Below are positions 45,604 to 57,222 of a stretch of 64,000 nt of DNA, piece after piece. This DNA comes from Macrolepiota albuminosa. Its lineage: Eukaryota; Basidiomycota; Agaricomycetes; Agaricales; Agaricaceae. The position numbers were made by a program, and so were the translations under genes. The stretch is taken from NCBI GenBank assembly GCA_027475525.1, contig JAMWFC010000115.1:744001-808000 (forward strand), written 5' to 3'. Numbering within the stretch: the stretch's first letter is position 1; every line of letters starts with the position of its first letter. The notes under the pieces are model-generated. The model was not told the origin of the DNA, made no database searches, and saw only the letters and a list, made by a program, of their open reading frames with translations.

Positions 45604-48201
45604 TTGGAGAGCGCGTTTGAGCAAACCTTAACTGAGTCACCACACTTACCAGGCGCGCTACCGAGGCAGACTTTAGATCAGGAGCTTGAAGCCGCTCCAG
45701 ATAGCTTGGCTGAAAGCTTCTTCCCATTTTCCCGACCGTTTGAATACTTAGCAGGTGAAAACCATACACCGCTTACTCCTTTGGAAGAGCTGTCTAGGTC
45801 ATTATCGCCAGAACCTAGCAACTCAGAATTACCCGAGCCAGTACCGACTACAACTACGCCAAGCGAAACTACCACTAACACTACTATTCCCACCACGACG
45901 TCGACGCCAGCTAGTATGGAGCAGGCAAACACACCGCGTATGCCGCCAAGAAACCACTTCTCGTCGCCAAAATGGGACGAGACGAAACCTCGCGAGCTAA
46001 CACAGTATTTTCGAGAATTGGAATATTTATTACGCGACTGCCGAGTCACCGACAACACCCAAATGAAAGAATACGCCGCCAGATACGTTTCCTACGATAC
46101 CGCGGAATCCTGGACGGGACTGGATGAGTTTCAAGGATTAACACGAGAGGCGGTGCCAAGGTCGTTTACCTACGAGGAATGGAAAAAGGCGATCATTAAA
46201 CTGTACCCTGGCGCTGAGGAATCCACGCGCTATACCGTCCTTGAAATCCAGAAACTGGTACAGGATACCTTCGCTACGGGCATTTATACACTAGGCACGC
46301 TATCTACTTATTATCGAGATTTCCAGCGAATTGCAAGATGGCTAGTACAGAATGGCAAACTCTACCGGAACGAGGAACGGCGCTTATTTCAACAAGGCAT
46401 TCCAACATCACTTTGGACTCGTATAGCTCGCCGCTTAGAAATTCTTAAGTCCGACCACCATCCTGAGGAACCCTACGATATAGAAGACGTTTTTGAAGCA
46501 GGTAAATGGATACTGAAAGGAACGGATACTGGCATCCCCTTCCAGCGACCTTCTAGCACTGATAACGGAGGAAAGGCGCCACCTGTTGCGGCGCCAGCAC
46601 CTAGCGCGACTAACAATCAGGGAGGATTTGTCAAGAAGGAGGATCTGGAAAACGCAGTCAACACGGCCGTCGCAAACGTTATGAGCAAATTGGAAACGTT
46701 AATCTCGACCAGCCTTAATGCGCCACGAGGTAATATGCAATCCGGTCCTTGTCACTTCTGTGGTGAGGCAGGACATACGATGACTCGCGGACGCTGCGCT
46801 ATCCTCGAACAATATCTACGCCAAGGAAGAGCACGTCGAGGCGCCGACGGGAAAATAGTCCTACCTTCCGGCGCTAACATCCCTCTATATCCTGAGCACC
46901 GAACCTTCCAGGGGCGAATTGATGAATGGCACCGACGTAACCCTGGGAACTTAGCGACGGGCAATCTCAATAGTACGGCCGCGGCGGAGGCAGAAACAAC
47001 TCCACAACAGGCGCTAATTCACGAAGTACTCCAGCTTAACGCTGTTAGCGAGCGACCGACGTTGTCACGGGAGGAGAGGATCGAGACGTTGGAAAGGGAG
47101 CTAAAGTCGCTAAAGAATCAGGTTTTCGATGGTGTCGAGATTAAAAAGAGCAAGCAACCGTTAAAAGACTATAGACCTTCAGGCGCTACGACCGATCCAG
47201 CACCGGCAAAGCCTTCGAATTCCAGTATCAACGACGACACACCTGATACGGCCAAAGCACCAGCTAGCACGGAACCGCCACTTCACCCGTATTCAGGACT
47301 TGCCGGTAACTACGCTCCACCTATCAACCGAAACTTTGGGGCGCCAGACAAGCCAGCAGGAGGCTACCGACCAACGGCACCAATCTACGACATAGAAAAA
47401 TCTAAGCAAGTATTCGATCGTATTATGAAAAGTCAAGTCACGATGTCGGTAGGGGAGCTATGCAGTGTGGCGCCAGACGTCAGGAATCAGATGCGTACAG
47501 CGGTAACCCCTCGACGGAACGTAGCTAACAATGTAACGGCGGTGGACGAATGCGACGACGCGCTACCTGGATTCGCGTACATAACCGAGACGGTCGCGTC
47601 GGAAATCAAAGAAGAGGCCGCGCCACCTAAAGAAGCTACGTCCATTGACCCGGTCGAAACTTACCTTAAATCGCTAAGATCTAGCGACGATCCCGCCGTC
47701 CTCACTGTAGCCCAAGACTCTCACGCGATTCGCTCGATCATGTTGACAGTTGATGGAAAAAGCGAGATAGAGTCTATAGTGGACAGCGGATCACAGATTA
47801 TTTCAATGGCTGCCGACGTCGCTAACGAGCTTGGCATCATTTACGACCCGACCATCATTCTTAATATGCAAAGCGCTAACGGCACGATTGATCGATCCTT
47901 GGGAATGGCTCGTAACGTGCCATGCGCTGTTGGCGATCTTACGTTTTATCTTCAAATACACATTCTTAGATCGCCTGCGTACGACTTATTATTAGGGAGG
48001 CCCTTTGACGTCTTAGCCCGATCAGTAGTCAAGACGACGTCTGAAGACGAAACGACGCTAACTATTAGCGACCCTAACTCAGGCGTCAGAAGAACGGTAC
48101 CAACATTTCCACGGGGGAAATTCCAGAAACCGGGACCGAGAAAGCGACCTTATGTTAGCGACGACCCTTGCGAGTGTTTTCCGGCGCCATCGAGGAGATG
48201 A
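45604..48201 (+). CDS. gag-protease polyprotein of element A
   Basis: 865-codon frame whose first ATG is at 45916 (MEQANTPRMPP). If translation starts there, the product is about 761 residues. Capsid-like helical region is at about residues 120-300 of the frame. A CCHC-type knuckle CHFCGEAGHTMTRGRC near residue 381 has two extra residues before the last Cys. The aspartic protease has the VDSGSQI active site near 726 and LLLGRPF near 795. These make the particle core and process the polyprotein. The frame overlaps pol in the -1 frame by 43 nt (48159-48201), which suggests expression of pol by -1 frameshifting. No classic heptamer was found, only a TTTT run. Confidence 0.9.
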   Translation: MESAFEQTLTESPHLPGALPRQTLDQELEAAPDSLAESFFPFSRPFEYLAGENHTPLTPLEELSRSLSPEPSNSELPEPVPTTTTPSETTTNTTIPTTTSTPASMEQANTPRMPPRNHFSSPKWDETKPRELTQYFRELEYLLRDCRVTDNTQMKEYAARYVSYDTAESWTGLDEFQGLTREAVPRSFTYEEWKKAIIKLYPGAEESTRYTVLEIQKLVQDTFATGIYTLGTLSTYYRDFQRIARWLVQNGKLYRNEERRLFQQGIPTSLWTRIARRLEILKSDHHPEEPYDIEDVFEAGKWILKGTDTGIPFQRPSSTDNGGKAPPVAAPAPSATNNQGGFVKKEDLENAVNTAVANVMSKLETLISTSLNAPRGNMQSGPCHFCGEAGHTMTRGRCAILEQYLRQGRARRGADGKIVLPSGANIPLYPEHRTFQGRIDEWHRRNPGNLATGNLNSTAAAEAETTPQQALIHEVLQLNAVSERPTLSREERIETLERELKSLKNQVFDGVEIKKSKQPLKDYRPSGATTDPAPAKPSNSSINDDTPDTAKAPASTEPPLHPYSGLAGNYAPPINRNFGAPDKPAGGYRPTAPIYDIEKSKQVFDRIMKSQVTMSVGELCSVAPDVRNQMRTAVTPRRNVANNVTAVDECDDALPGFAYITETVASEIKEEAAPPKEATSIDPVETYLKSLRSSDDPAVLTVAQDSHAIRSIMLTVDGKSEIESIVDSGSQIISMAADVANELGIIYDPTIILNMQSANGTIDRSLGMARNVPCAVGDLTFYLQIHILRSPAYDLLLGRPFDVLARSVVKTTSEDETTLTISDPNSGVRRTVPTFPRGKFQKPGPRKRPYVSDDPCECFPAPSRR

Positions 48202-51200
48202 GTGATGGGGATCATGGAGATGAAGCGCTTATCTTGGACTATAACCATCGGACTGGGCAAGTAAATTTTATATCATATACCCCTTTAGCCCATGAAGTCT
48301 TGAATTCTTCTTCGTCGCTTACTAGCGAAGCGTTATCCTACTTATACCTCACTGCGTCAGATATTACTGAAAACCTTTCAACAGACACTTATTTCGTTTC
48401 TACTCCCAACTCTAAAGAATCTTTGATATCAGGTTTCGCTAGAAACCATGACTCTATTTATAATACGTTTGCTAACAATAGTACCCCTAAGCGCAAAGGG
48501 GTTCAGGTCAAGAAGAAATATAAACCCGTAGCGCTTAAAACGAAGCCGGTAGCGAGCGCCGTACCCGAGGAATTTCGCATCGAAAGAAAAATAATAGGCG
48601 ACCCTTTGGCTACCCTGCCAAAACTCGATCCGAATCCACCACCCTTTGAACCAACAGGACGATTTACAGAAGAACGAAAGGCGCTATTTCTTAGCGCCCA
48701 CGATACCGGCTTCCTCTCGACGGAGGAGATGAACGTACTAGTCGACATCATGCAAAAACAGAATGAGGCTTTTGCATGGGAGGACTCAGAACGCGGTAAA
48801 CTTAGAACTGACTTCTTTCCACCAGTGGTCATCCCAACCATACCTCTTTTGCATGGGAGGACTCAGAACGCGGTAAACTTAGAACTGACTTCTTTCCACC
48901 AGTGGTCATCCCAACCATACCTCACGTACCTGGACCGAGCATAACCGACCCATACCCCCGGGCATCGAAGCCGAAGTATGCCAAATTATTCGCTCCAAGA
49001 TAGCGGCAGGTGTATACGAGCCTTCTAATTCGGCCTACCGCTCTAGGTGGTTCTGCGTACTAAAGAAAAACGGGAAGCTACGTATAGTTCATAGCCTAGA
49101 ACCGCTAAACAAAGTCACCATTCGTCATTCAGGGGTACCGCCATTTCCCGATCACGTCGCTGAATCTTTCGCGGGACGAATATGTGGCGCTACCCTGGAT
49201 TTGTACGTAGGCTATGACGAGCGCTTAATCCATCCTTCCTCTCGCGACTTGACGACCTTTCAAACACCATTTGGGGCGCTACGACTAGTCACACTTCCTA
49301 TGGGATGGACAAACTCGGTACCGATATTTCACGACGATATTACGTTTATCCTACAGCCCGAAATACCCCACCATGTGCTCAGTTTCATAGACGACGTAGG
49401 AGTTAAAGGCCCGAAATTACGTTTATCCTACAGCCCGAAATACCCCACCATGTGCTCAGTTTCATAGACGACGTAGGAGTTAAAGGCCCGAAGATTGGCG
49501 ATTGGTAGATGGCAAGCCCGAAGTTCACCCGGAAAATCCTAATATTCGCATGGCGCTATGGGAATTCTTTCAACTGGTTAACCGAGTACTTCAACGCATG
49601 AAGTATTGCGGCGGGACATTTTCTGGGCACAAGCTCGTTCTTTGCGCACCGCAGTTTAAAATTTTGGGGCACGTTTGCACGCCAGAAGGCAGGATTCCAG
49701 AAAAGAGCCGATTAGCGCTGTTGGAGAAATGGGGGGTCTGTCATAACCTCTCGGAAGTTCGCGCGTTCTTGGGCACTGTAGGGGTGCTGCGCATGTTCAT
49801 ACACCATTTTTCTCATCGCGCAAACGCCCTTAATCGCCTAACCCGTTCAGGGGTCCCCTTCGAATTCGGACCCGATCAAATCAATGCCCAGAAGGACTTA
49901 GTAAAGGCGCTACAGGAAGCGAAACCATTGGTACCCATTGACTATACTACCGCCGATCCCGTTATACTTGCTGTTGACACATCATATATCGCCGTTGGCT
50001 TCTTCTTATGCCAGTGTGATAGCGCGAACCGGAAAATCAGGCGCTACAATCGTTTCGGATCGATTACCCTTAACAACCGAGAATCGCGCTACAGTCAGCC
50101 CAAGCTAGAGTTATATGGCTTGTTTCGATCGTTTCAGGCGCTGCGCATGTACCTCATTGGGGTACGAAATCTCATTGTCGAGGTCGACGCACGATACATC
50201 AAAGGAATGCTTCAGAACCCTGATATTCAACCGTCGGCCAGTATGAACCGCTGGGTAGTAGCGATATTAATGTTTCACTTCGAGTTAGTACACGTCAAAA
50301 GTGCATTCCACGGGCCGGACGGATTATCTAGGCGACCCAGACAACCGGAAGATGAAGCGCTAGACGATAGCGACAATGATGTATTTGACGACTGGATTGA
50401 TCGATTGCATGGTTTCGTGCATATCATTCAGCTGCCTATTCCGGCGCTTCGCGAAGACCAACCAGTTTCAAATTGGCTCCACCCTATTGTTCCGTACCAG
50501 CCCCGACCATATCAGGCATCATCAACTTTTTACACGGCCAGTATCTATAACGTCGCTAAGCCATCTAACGATCTAAAGATAGTTGAGGAACCAAGACCCT
50601 TGCGGGAAGACAGTCATAACTTACCATATTCGGCGGTACCTCGAAGCGCCAAAGCTAAGTCAGAAGATCAGCGGGTGGACCAGGTTAGGAAGTGGCTACA
50701 GGATTTGCGACGACCATCAGACCTTACGGATACGGAATACGCCACCTTCATTCGATACGCGACGACCTTCTTTATAGTGGAAAACCGACTTTGGCGACGA
50801 AATAGAGATGGCGCCCACAAGCTAGTAATTAAACCGGACAATCGAATTAGAATTCTACGCGCTATGCACGATGACTTGGGACACCGTGGACTCTACGCAA
50901 CAAGAGCGAACCTTTTGGAGCGCTTTTGGTGGCCTCAAGTTAGCGCCGATATTGCGTGGTATATTCGCACTTGTCATCTCTGTCAAATCCAGCAGACACG
51001 TCAGGTTCTTATTCCCCCAACAGTAGCGACCCCAGCGCCGCTATTTGGAAAAATATATATCGACACCATGCACATGCCCAAGTCAGGGCGCTACAAGTAT
51101 ATCATTCAAGGAAGGTGTTCCTTGGTACATTGGCCGGAGTTCCGTATGCTCCAACGAGAAAATACAGACGCTATAGCTAAGTGGCTCTTTGAGGACGTTA

Positions 51201-52030
51201 TCTGCAGATGGGGAGCCCTTCACGAGATCGTCACAGACAATGGAGCGCCAATAGTTAAGGCGCTCACTTATCTAGCAAAGAAGTACAACATTCAACACAT
51301 ACGGGTTTCTGGTTACAACAAGCGCGCCAACGGAATCGTAGAAAGGCCTCATTTCGACGTTCGACAGGCGCTATTTAAGGCGGTCGATGGTGACGAAAGT
51401 CGCTGGAGCGAAGCGACTTATTCGGTCTTCTGGTCAGAGAGGGTTACCGTACGAAAAAGGATGGGTTGTTCACCCTACTACGCGGCGACAGGCACCCATC
51501 CACTCCTCCCGGCCGACATAGTGGAAGCTACTTACTTACAGCCACCCCCGAATTCGATACTATCTTCCACCGACATGATTGCTAGGCGCGCTATAGACTT
51601 ACAGCGACGCATGGAGGATCTCGAGCGCTTACACGAAGTAGTATTTCAAACTAGACGACAAGCTGCGCTACGATTTGAAAGCGAGCACAGCGCCACGATT
51701 AGAGACTACAACTTCACCTCTGGCGCCCTCGTACTAATGCGCAACTCAAAGATCGAAGTTACCCATAACAAAAAGATGCGACCTCGGTATCTGGGACCCC
51801 TAATAGTGGTTTCCCGCAATAGGGGAGGCGCCTATGTACTCTGCGAGTTGGACGGCTCAGTTTTGCATCGACCAGTAGCGGCGTTTCGACTCATCCCCTA
51901 CTTAGCGCGGGAACACATTCCCTTACCTTCGTCAGCGCTGGACATTGACACGGCTAAACTACGAGAACTGGAAGAAACGGAGTTAGTGGATGATGACGAC
52001 ACCCCTGTTGACGACGACGAAGAACAGTAA
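48159..52030 (+). CDS. pol of element A: reverse transcriptase, RNase H, integrase
   Basis: Read in three pieces (48159-48944, 48931-49467, 49490-52030) because two 77-bp duplications and adjacent 1-nt shifts break the frame. RT: VVIPTIPHV, SRWFCVLKKNGKLRIVHSLEP, ATLDLYVGYDERL, FQTPFGALRLVTLPMGW and the active site FIDDV. RNase H begins ILAVDTSYIAVGFFLCQ (about residue 158 of the third piece), with SQPKLELYGL and VEVDARY. Integrase: HHCC zinc domain (HDDLGHRGLY...CHLCQ, 455-493), then D in YIDTMHM (519), D in VTDNGAP (577) and E in NGIVERPH (610). A GPY-type module RPRYLGPLIVV follows and the end is acidic. No chromodomain is seen. All catalytic residues are present, so the element may be active if the breaks are artefacts. 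Confidence 0.9.
48769..48922. repeat. 77-bp exact tandem duplication in RT (probable artefact)
   Basis: 48769-48845 is repeated at 48846-48922. Removing one copy still leaves a 1-nt shift at about 48,930. Confidence 0.92.
49339..49492. repeat. 77-bp exact tandem duplication in RT (probable artefact)
   Basis: 49339-49415 is repeated at 49416-49492. It duplicates the FIDD active-site region. A 1-nt shift lies just downstream. Confidence 0.92.
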
Positions 52031-52177
52031 AGGAAGGCGAAGGACGAGGCGCTAGGTGTTAGCGCCCCCGTTAAGTAAACTTAGGTCATGTCTCCCTTTC
52101 GGAAGGCATGTTGGATGACATAAATAGCTATGGTACAGGCGAGAACACAAAATCAACTACGGTTACTACGTTACGAG

Positions 52178-53650
52178 CTACGCTGAAGAAGACCGGCGAC
52201 GAGAACCTCGGACTCGCTCCCTGGGCCGCCTAAAGGAGGGAGGACCGCCTGGAGGAGGAAGAGGGGCGCCTGGTGAAGGCACCGGAGTGTTCGAAGGCGG
52301 CGCGTTGTGGGATACGGCGGGAGGAACGCAGGATGAAGGTACTGGAGCGCTAGGAGTTGGCGCAGGAGGAGCGCCTGGAGGAGGGGCAGCGAGTTCGGGG
52401 GAAAGGTCCCACTCCTCGTAGGAGGGCTGAAGCGAAGGCGGGAAAGGAAAGATCACGCGGTCGAGAACTGCCCTACGGGCGCGGGACTCAACCAGGAGCG
52501 GAAGGGGAAGCCACGAGAGGCTCTTGGCAACGGCATGGAATTAGCAACCCAAGGTCAGAAGGAAAGAGCTATTGACTAACCAAACTACCAGTCTCCCGAA
52601 GAAGGCTCGCCAAACTTGCTGCGCTAGGCGTAATAGTCGACTGCGAACACATGAGCAACAAACAAGATACGCGCTAACAGGAGGCGAACCGTGACCAGAG
52701 ACTCATCCTGGTCTATCATCCATTCGGTGGAGACGTCCAACAGGATGCGATATCGGCGCACCAGGGTCATGGTATTTCCGTTTTCATGAGGGAAGCCCCC
52801 CGTAGGCATAATAGCCAGGAAATGTTCAATACGATCCAAGATCGCGGGGCGGTAAGGAAGTTCCGGATCTGGGAGAAGTATGGAGGGTGCTGGCATGACA
52901 AAATACTAACGAACTTAAGGGCGGCAGAGCCCATAAAATATCTCTAGCTACTTGCAGGGTCGCAGCGACTTAGGAACTTTTACATGGGCGAAACAATCAC
53001 GAGGGGAGGGGGCGACAACAACGATGCATTTAATATACGACGACATTGGAAATCAAGAATCTAAAATCTGTCAGTTCTGTGGCGCTACGGAGAAGGGAAG
53101 ATCACCTTACATAAACGACATGGGAGGCGGAAGCAAATCAAGGAGCGGGCAACAGGAGGAGACGCGTCCCGTCAGAGGGGCCACGAAAGAGGCGACCACC
53201 GGTAGAAGAACGAGGGGACTGGTGAAGAAGGCGCGGTTAGACAGGAAAAGAAAGGAGTAACGGGGTAAGGACAGACGGACCAGATAGTGGCTTTCTTCCA
53301 GCAGCAGCTCAAGACGCTCTCGCGTGGAGGTGGGAGGAATTTGCTTTAATTAGCGACTGTCAGCAAAGAAGAGGGCGAAAAAGGCAGGAGCGCACCTGAA
53401 AAATGCGACTCCAGGCCTTCTCCATACCAAACTGCATCAGAGGTTTGCTATCCGACCAGATCTCACAGGCCGCACGCAGCAACTGGCAGCGACGACTTAA
53501 TTCGAGGACGCCATCGTCCAGTTCTGGCACGCTGCCAGCAGGATAGTGGTGAAGGAAAGAGGTGACACGCTCTAGGAAAGTGGGAGGGTCCATCATGACG
53601 TGAGCACGATCACAGCGGGGAGTCCACACCAGACCGGTCGGGCTGGTCAT
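52178..53650 (-). CDS. Antisense gene AS2 of element A
   Basis: A spliced gene opposite to gag-pol, with ATG at 53650-53648 and TATAAATT 36 bp upstream (53686-53693). Exon 1 codes MTSPTGLVWTPRCDRAHVMM through GMEKAWSRIFQ, 85 residues, then a GTGCGC donor. A middle exon near 52,624-52,896 reads RIEHFLAIMPTGGFPHENGN. The last exon (to 52,178) is Pro/Gly/Ala-rich and ends basic, RERVRGSRRRSSSA. Homologous exons occur in elements B (42,830) and C (63,352), so the gene belongs to the element family. I recognise no domain and propose no function. Middle splice sites are uncertain. Confidence 0.6.
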
Positions 53651-53685
53651 CGCGAAGACTGATGAGATCCAGTTGATGCATATGC

Positions 53686-53693
53686 AATTTATA
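53686..53693 (-). promoter_or_regulatory. TATA box of AS2 (copy A)
   Basis: TATAAATT on the minus strand, 36 bp upstream of the ATG, conserved in all three copies. Confidence 0.6.
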
Positions 53694-54170
53694 GGACACG
53701 GCTAGAGTTAGAACGGCGACAGCGTGGGAGGACGTTTCACAAAGGACGAGGACCCTGACGAAGATACTAGCCAATGAGAGGCGCTTGACTCATTGTTGGA
53801 CCGCGCAGAAAGGAAATCGCCATTCTAGACCTAGCGCTTATGATCACCATCACCGAATAGCCACAAAACGATCACTGGCACTCTATTACTTTATAAAATA
53901 AGCTTCTTGCATGGATCTACTTATTATTTTACAGACGATACCCTTTTCTTTCTAGGCTGGCGCGATATTGGCTATTGGGCCGCGTCGGCAAAGGGGTTTT
54001 TGCGCTGTGATGATCTACTGAGCGTTTCCCCTTTTTACTTATTTTCTTTTGATTACTTACAAACTGACGATTTGAAGCCAAGGGAGGCGTTTATTATAGG
54101 ATCACATACTACAAAGTTCGTATCAAAAAGACTAAGTCCATAAAAGTTTAAAAGCGCTAAGGGTCGGCAA

Positions 54171-57075
54171 CTACGGATCATACTCGGGAAGGGCGGGATC
54201 GCCCAAAGGAAGCAAGTCCCCGTCCTGGATCGAGTTACTCGCTTGCCACTCAAGCGCAGCTGTAATATCGTCATGAAGTTCGAGAAGGAGGCGCTCGCGG
54301 CGAGCTAAGGTGGAAACGCGAGGACGCAGGTTGGCAAGTTCGCGACCAACGGCTTCGGTCGCATCCTCGATATGACGGAGTTGCTGGCGAAGGTCGGCAG
54401 AAGGACGGAGAGGGGTAACGGACCAACGGCTTCGGTCGCATCCTCGATATGACGGAGTTGCTGGCGAAGGTCGGCAGAAGGACGGAGAGGGGTAACGGAT
54501 AGGAGAACTCGTCCCCGAGCCAAGGGAAGGCGTCGCCAGAAACTCGCATGGCGGGAGGGGGCGTCCAAAAGGGATCGAACTTATGGAAGGTTAGAAAAGG
54601 GGAGAAAAAGGGGAACAAACAAAGACGGACGTACCCGGCGTCCAAAAGGGATCGAACTTATGGAAGGTTAGAAAAGGGGAGAAAAAGGGGAACAAACAAA
54701 GACGGACGTACCCAACAGTTACAGGCGCACGGGGTGTCCACTCATGGCGCTCGTCGCCGGGGGACATAGCTCTGGCGGAAGAAAGATGGATGCCGTAGGG
54801 AGGCAAGTATCTCCAGCGGCGACGACGCTCACCTTCCGGCACCAGGGTTCCTTCGGACTCCGGCGCCGCAGAAGTCTCGCGACTACTAGTAAAAGAAGGG
54901 GAGCTGTGGGGAGGAGTAAGGGACGGAGTAATAGGGAGAGCCACCGGAGTGTCGCTAGCCGCAACCGACTCGGGGGCAGGGGTAGCGCCAGCGTCAGACA
55001 TAACGACATCTTCGGCAGCAGGGATAGCCACTACGGCGGGAACAGGAGTGGGGGACCTATCAGTCAAGAAGTTAGCACGCGGAAAGAAGAGAAGTTAGGG
55101 AAATGCGTACTGGTTACCACTGGGGTCACTCTGATGAGGGTTAGCGGCGATAGGGGGAGTAAGGCGAAGCAGGAGAGCGCGTACCGCCAACAGCGCATCG
55201 GCATCAACAACGGGCTCAGCTTCATCATCATCCTCTCCCTCGGCATCCCTCTCAGTGCCTTCCCCTTCATCCGTAGAAGACTCGGTCGAAGACAAAACCA
55301 CAGGCGTAGCAGGCGCTAGCTCGCGGCGCTTACCAGGGCTCTTGCCAGGAGACGCGACAACAGGCTTACGCTTCGAAAGGACGGGACGACGAGGAGAGCG
55401 AGCAAAAGGTGCCGCTACGGTAGTACCATCCTGGGTAGTCGGCAGCGCCAGGCTGGCTGCGCTGATTACCGTGGGTTGGTGAGTAGCCGCCAAATCACGT
55501 TGCTGCAGCACGAAGTCCCGGGCGTTACGAACCAACACTGCGCGCTCATAGTTCCTTTGCATAATGGCGTCCCTACCACGTTCACGAGTACGAATCCCGT
55601 TGAAGGCGCAGCCTCGTTTCAACGCATCGCACCGATAGCAAGGCAGAGACGCGGTAGGAAACCAGCAGCCCTCAGGGTCGTTCTCAGACCAACACTTGTC
55701 ACACTAAGAAAGAAGTCAGCGACGGCATGAACCTCCAAAGGGGCAAAACAGTGCTTACCGCGCCAATCTTTGCCCTAAACGCGCGACGCTCCAAGGGCGC
55801 AACGGTAACCTTCTTCTTGCCGCCCAGCACTTGGACACCAGCCGGAACGCCGGTATCAATGACGGTAGTATCACGGCGAAGGCGCAAAAGGTCGCGAAGC
55901 TCCGCGTCGGTGAACATGGTCTGGTTAGGCGCCTATCGACATTAACATTTAGGCGCTAAAGTCAAGCGACAACAAGCAAAGCACTTACGACATACAAAGG
56001 GGGAACACGAGCAGGGAGATTGATCTGGAAGGGGGAGAAGTCAGAAAAATGGAGTAAGGAAGATAGGAAAAGAACGCACGGTACGTTTGGGAGGAGAACT
56101 AGCACGAGCAGGAGGCGCTCGTTCAATAACAATGGCGAAATTACGCGGAGGACCGTGAGAAGTTGGGCGCGTCGGGCCGGGTCGTGGCTCGCTACGAGAA
56201 ACGGCAATACGTTTGATGGCCGAATGGGGAGGGGCAGTGCGGACGGGAGAAGCAGCGCTTGGGGCAGGGCGAGTGGAAGAAGCAGCGCCACGAAAAGGGC
56301 TGCCAAGAACAGAAGGAGGCGGAACAGAAGTCGAAGAAGGAGGGGCGGTAGGAACAGAAGGGACAGTAGAGGCCGGCTGCCAAGAACAGAAGGAGGCGGA
56401 ACAGAAGTCGAAGAAGGAGGGGCGGTAGGAACAGAAGGGACAGTAGAGGCCGGGGGGCAGTAGGAAGACTGGCGACGGTGGGAGACGTAGCAACCGACTA
56501 CTCAAGGATTAACAGTGGAAAAAGGGGGGAGGAGAAGGAAGGACTTACTTCGCTGTGGGAGACGTAGCAACCGACTACTCAAGGATTAACAGTGGAAAAA
56601 GGGGGGAGGAGAAGGAAGGACTTACTTCGCTAACCTCGGTGCTAGCCAGCAACGCGTCGATCTCGTCAGATAAGGAAGGAGCCTAGTATGGGCGCTGAAC
56701 CTTAGCGCCACAACGCCAAAATCAAACTTAGAAAACTTACGAAAAGGTCCGCGAAAGGGCGCAACCAATCGGCACCCTCAAACTCACGGTACCGGGCCAC
56801 GCACCACTCGCGAACCTCGTCACCCCGCTCCCAGGAACTGTCGGAGCCGCGGACCACGAGCCAGCACCGATAGAGTTGCATAATACCAGGGACGGTTTGT
56901 GGCGCATCCAGGAACTGTCGGAGCCGCGGACCACGAGCCAGCACCGATAGAGTTGCATAATACCAGGGACGGTTTGTGGCGCATCAACGGGACTGACAGA
57001 CTTAGCGCGATCAAATAAATAGGAGGCCTTAGCCAGGAAATTGCGGAGAGCAGAGGCGTCGAAAGAAGTGGACAT
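54171..57075 (-). CDS. Antisense gene AS1 of element A (six-cysteine cluster protein)
   Basis: A spliced gene opposite to gag-pol, start MSTSFDASALRNFLAKASYL at 57075, stop at 54171-54173, about eight exons with 50-60 nt introns as in copy C. It has a conserved N-terminal module (AKASYLFDRAKSV, PGIMQLYRCW, ARYREFEGADW), a Pro/Ser/Ala-rich stretch, then a Cys cluster C-x2-C-x8-C-x8-C-x2-C-x6-C near 55,600-55,710. This is followed by a Ser/Glu/Asp-rich region and a C-terminal module. Five 77-bp duplications (54344, 54560, 56298, 56478, 56831) fall in its exons or introns and break the frame as assembled. A TATAAAA lies at 57127-57133, between the start and the polypurine tract. The family is unknown; the Cys spacing suggests zinc binding. 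Confidence 0.65.
54344..54497. repeat. 77-bp exact tandem duplication (probable artefact)
   Basis: 54344-54420 is repeated at 54421-54497, in the last AS1 exon of element A. Confidence 0.92.
54560..54713. repeat. 77-bp exact tandem duplication (probable artefact)
   Basis: 54560-54636 is repeated at 54637-54713, spanning an AS1 intron and its acceptor. Confidence 0.92.
56298..56451. repeat. 77-bp exact tandem duplication (probable artefact)
   Basis: 56298-56374 is repeated at 56375-56451, in the Pro-rich AS1 exon. Confidence 0.92.
56478..56631. repeat. 77-bp exact tandem duplication (probable artefact)
   Basis: 56478-56554 is repeated at 56555-56631, covering an AS1 intron. Confidence 0.92.
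56831..56984. repeat. 77-bp exact tandem duplication (probable artefact)
   Basis: 56831-56907 is repeated at 56908-56984, in AS1 exon 1. Collapsing it restores the frame seen in copies B and C. Confidence 0.92.
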
Positions 57076-57126
57076 ACTGGAAAGATGGGAAGGAAAACAC
57101 GGGGAGGTGAAGTACGGAAAACGACT

Positions 57127-57133
57127 TTTTATA
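57127..57133 (-). promoter_or_regulatory. TATA box of AS1 (copy A)
   Basis: TATAAAA on the minus strand, 51 bp upstream of the AS1 ATG, conserved at the same distance in copies B and C. Confidence 0.65.
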
Positions 57134-57210
57134 AGGCGCCGGCGGCATTATACGGACCGTAGCGCAGTCAAATTAACGACGGCGTTTGACTGAGGACAGT
57201 CAATTTTTCA

Positions 57211-57222
57211 GTTGGGGGGAGA
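57211..57222 (+). other. Polypurine tract of element A
   Basis: GTTGGGGGGAGA directly precedes the 3' LTR. It is the plus-strand primer site. The complement TCTCCCCCCAAC follows the LTRs of B and C. Confidence 0.85.

Noticed and set aside
45443..45769. 108-codon minus-strand frame across LTR end and gag leader
   Set aside because: Spans the LTR boundary, the PBS and the start of gag. No conservation expected and no motif.
54744..55319. 191-codon plus-strand open frame inside element A
   Set aside because: It is the mirror of AS1 exons. The minus-strand reading is conserved with copies B and C and has splice sites, while this frame is not conserved.
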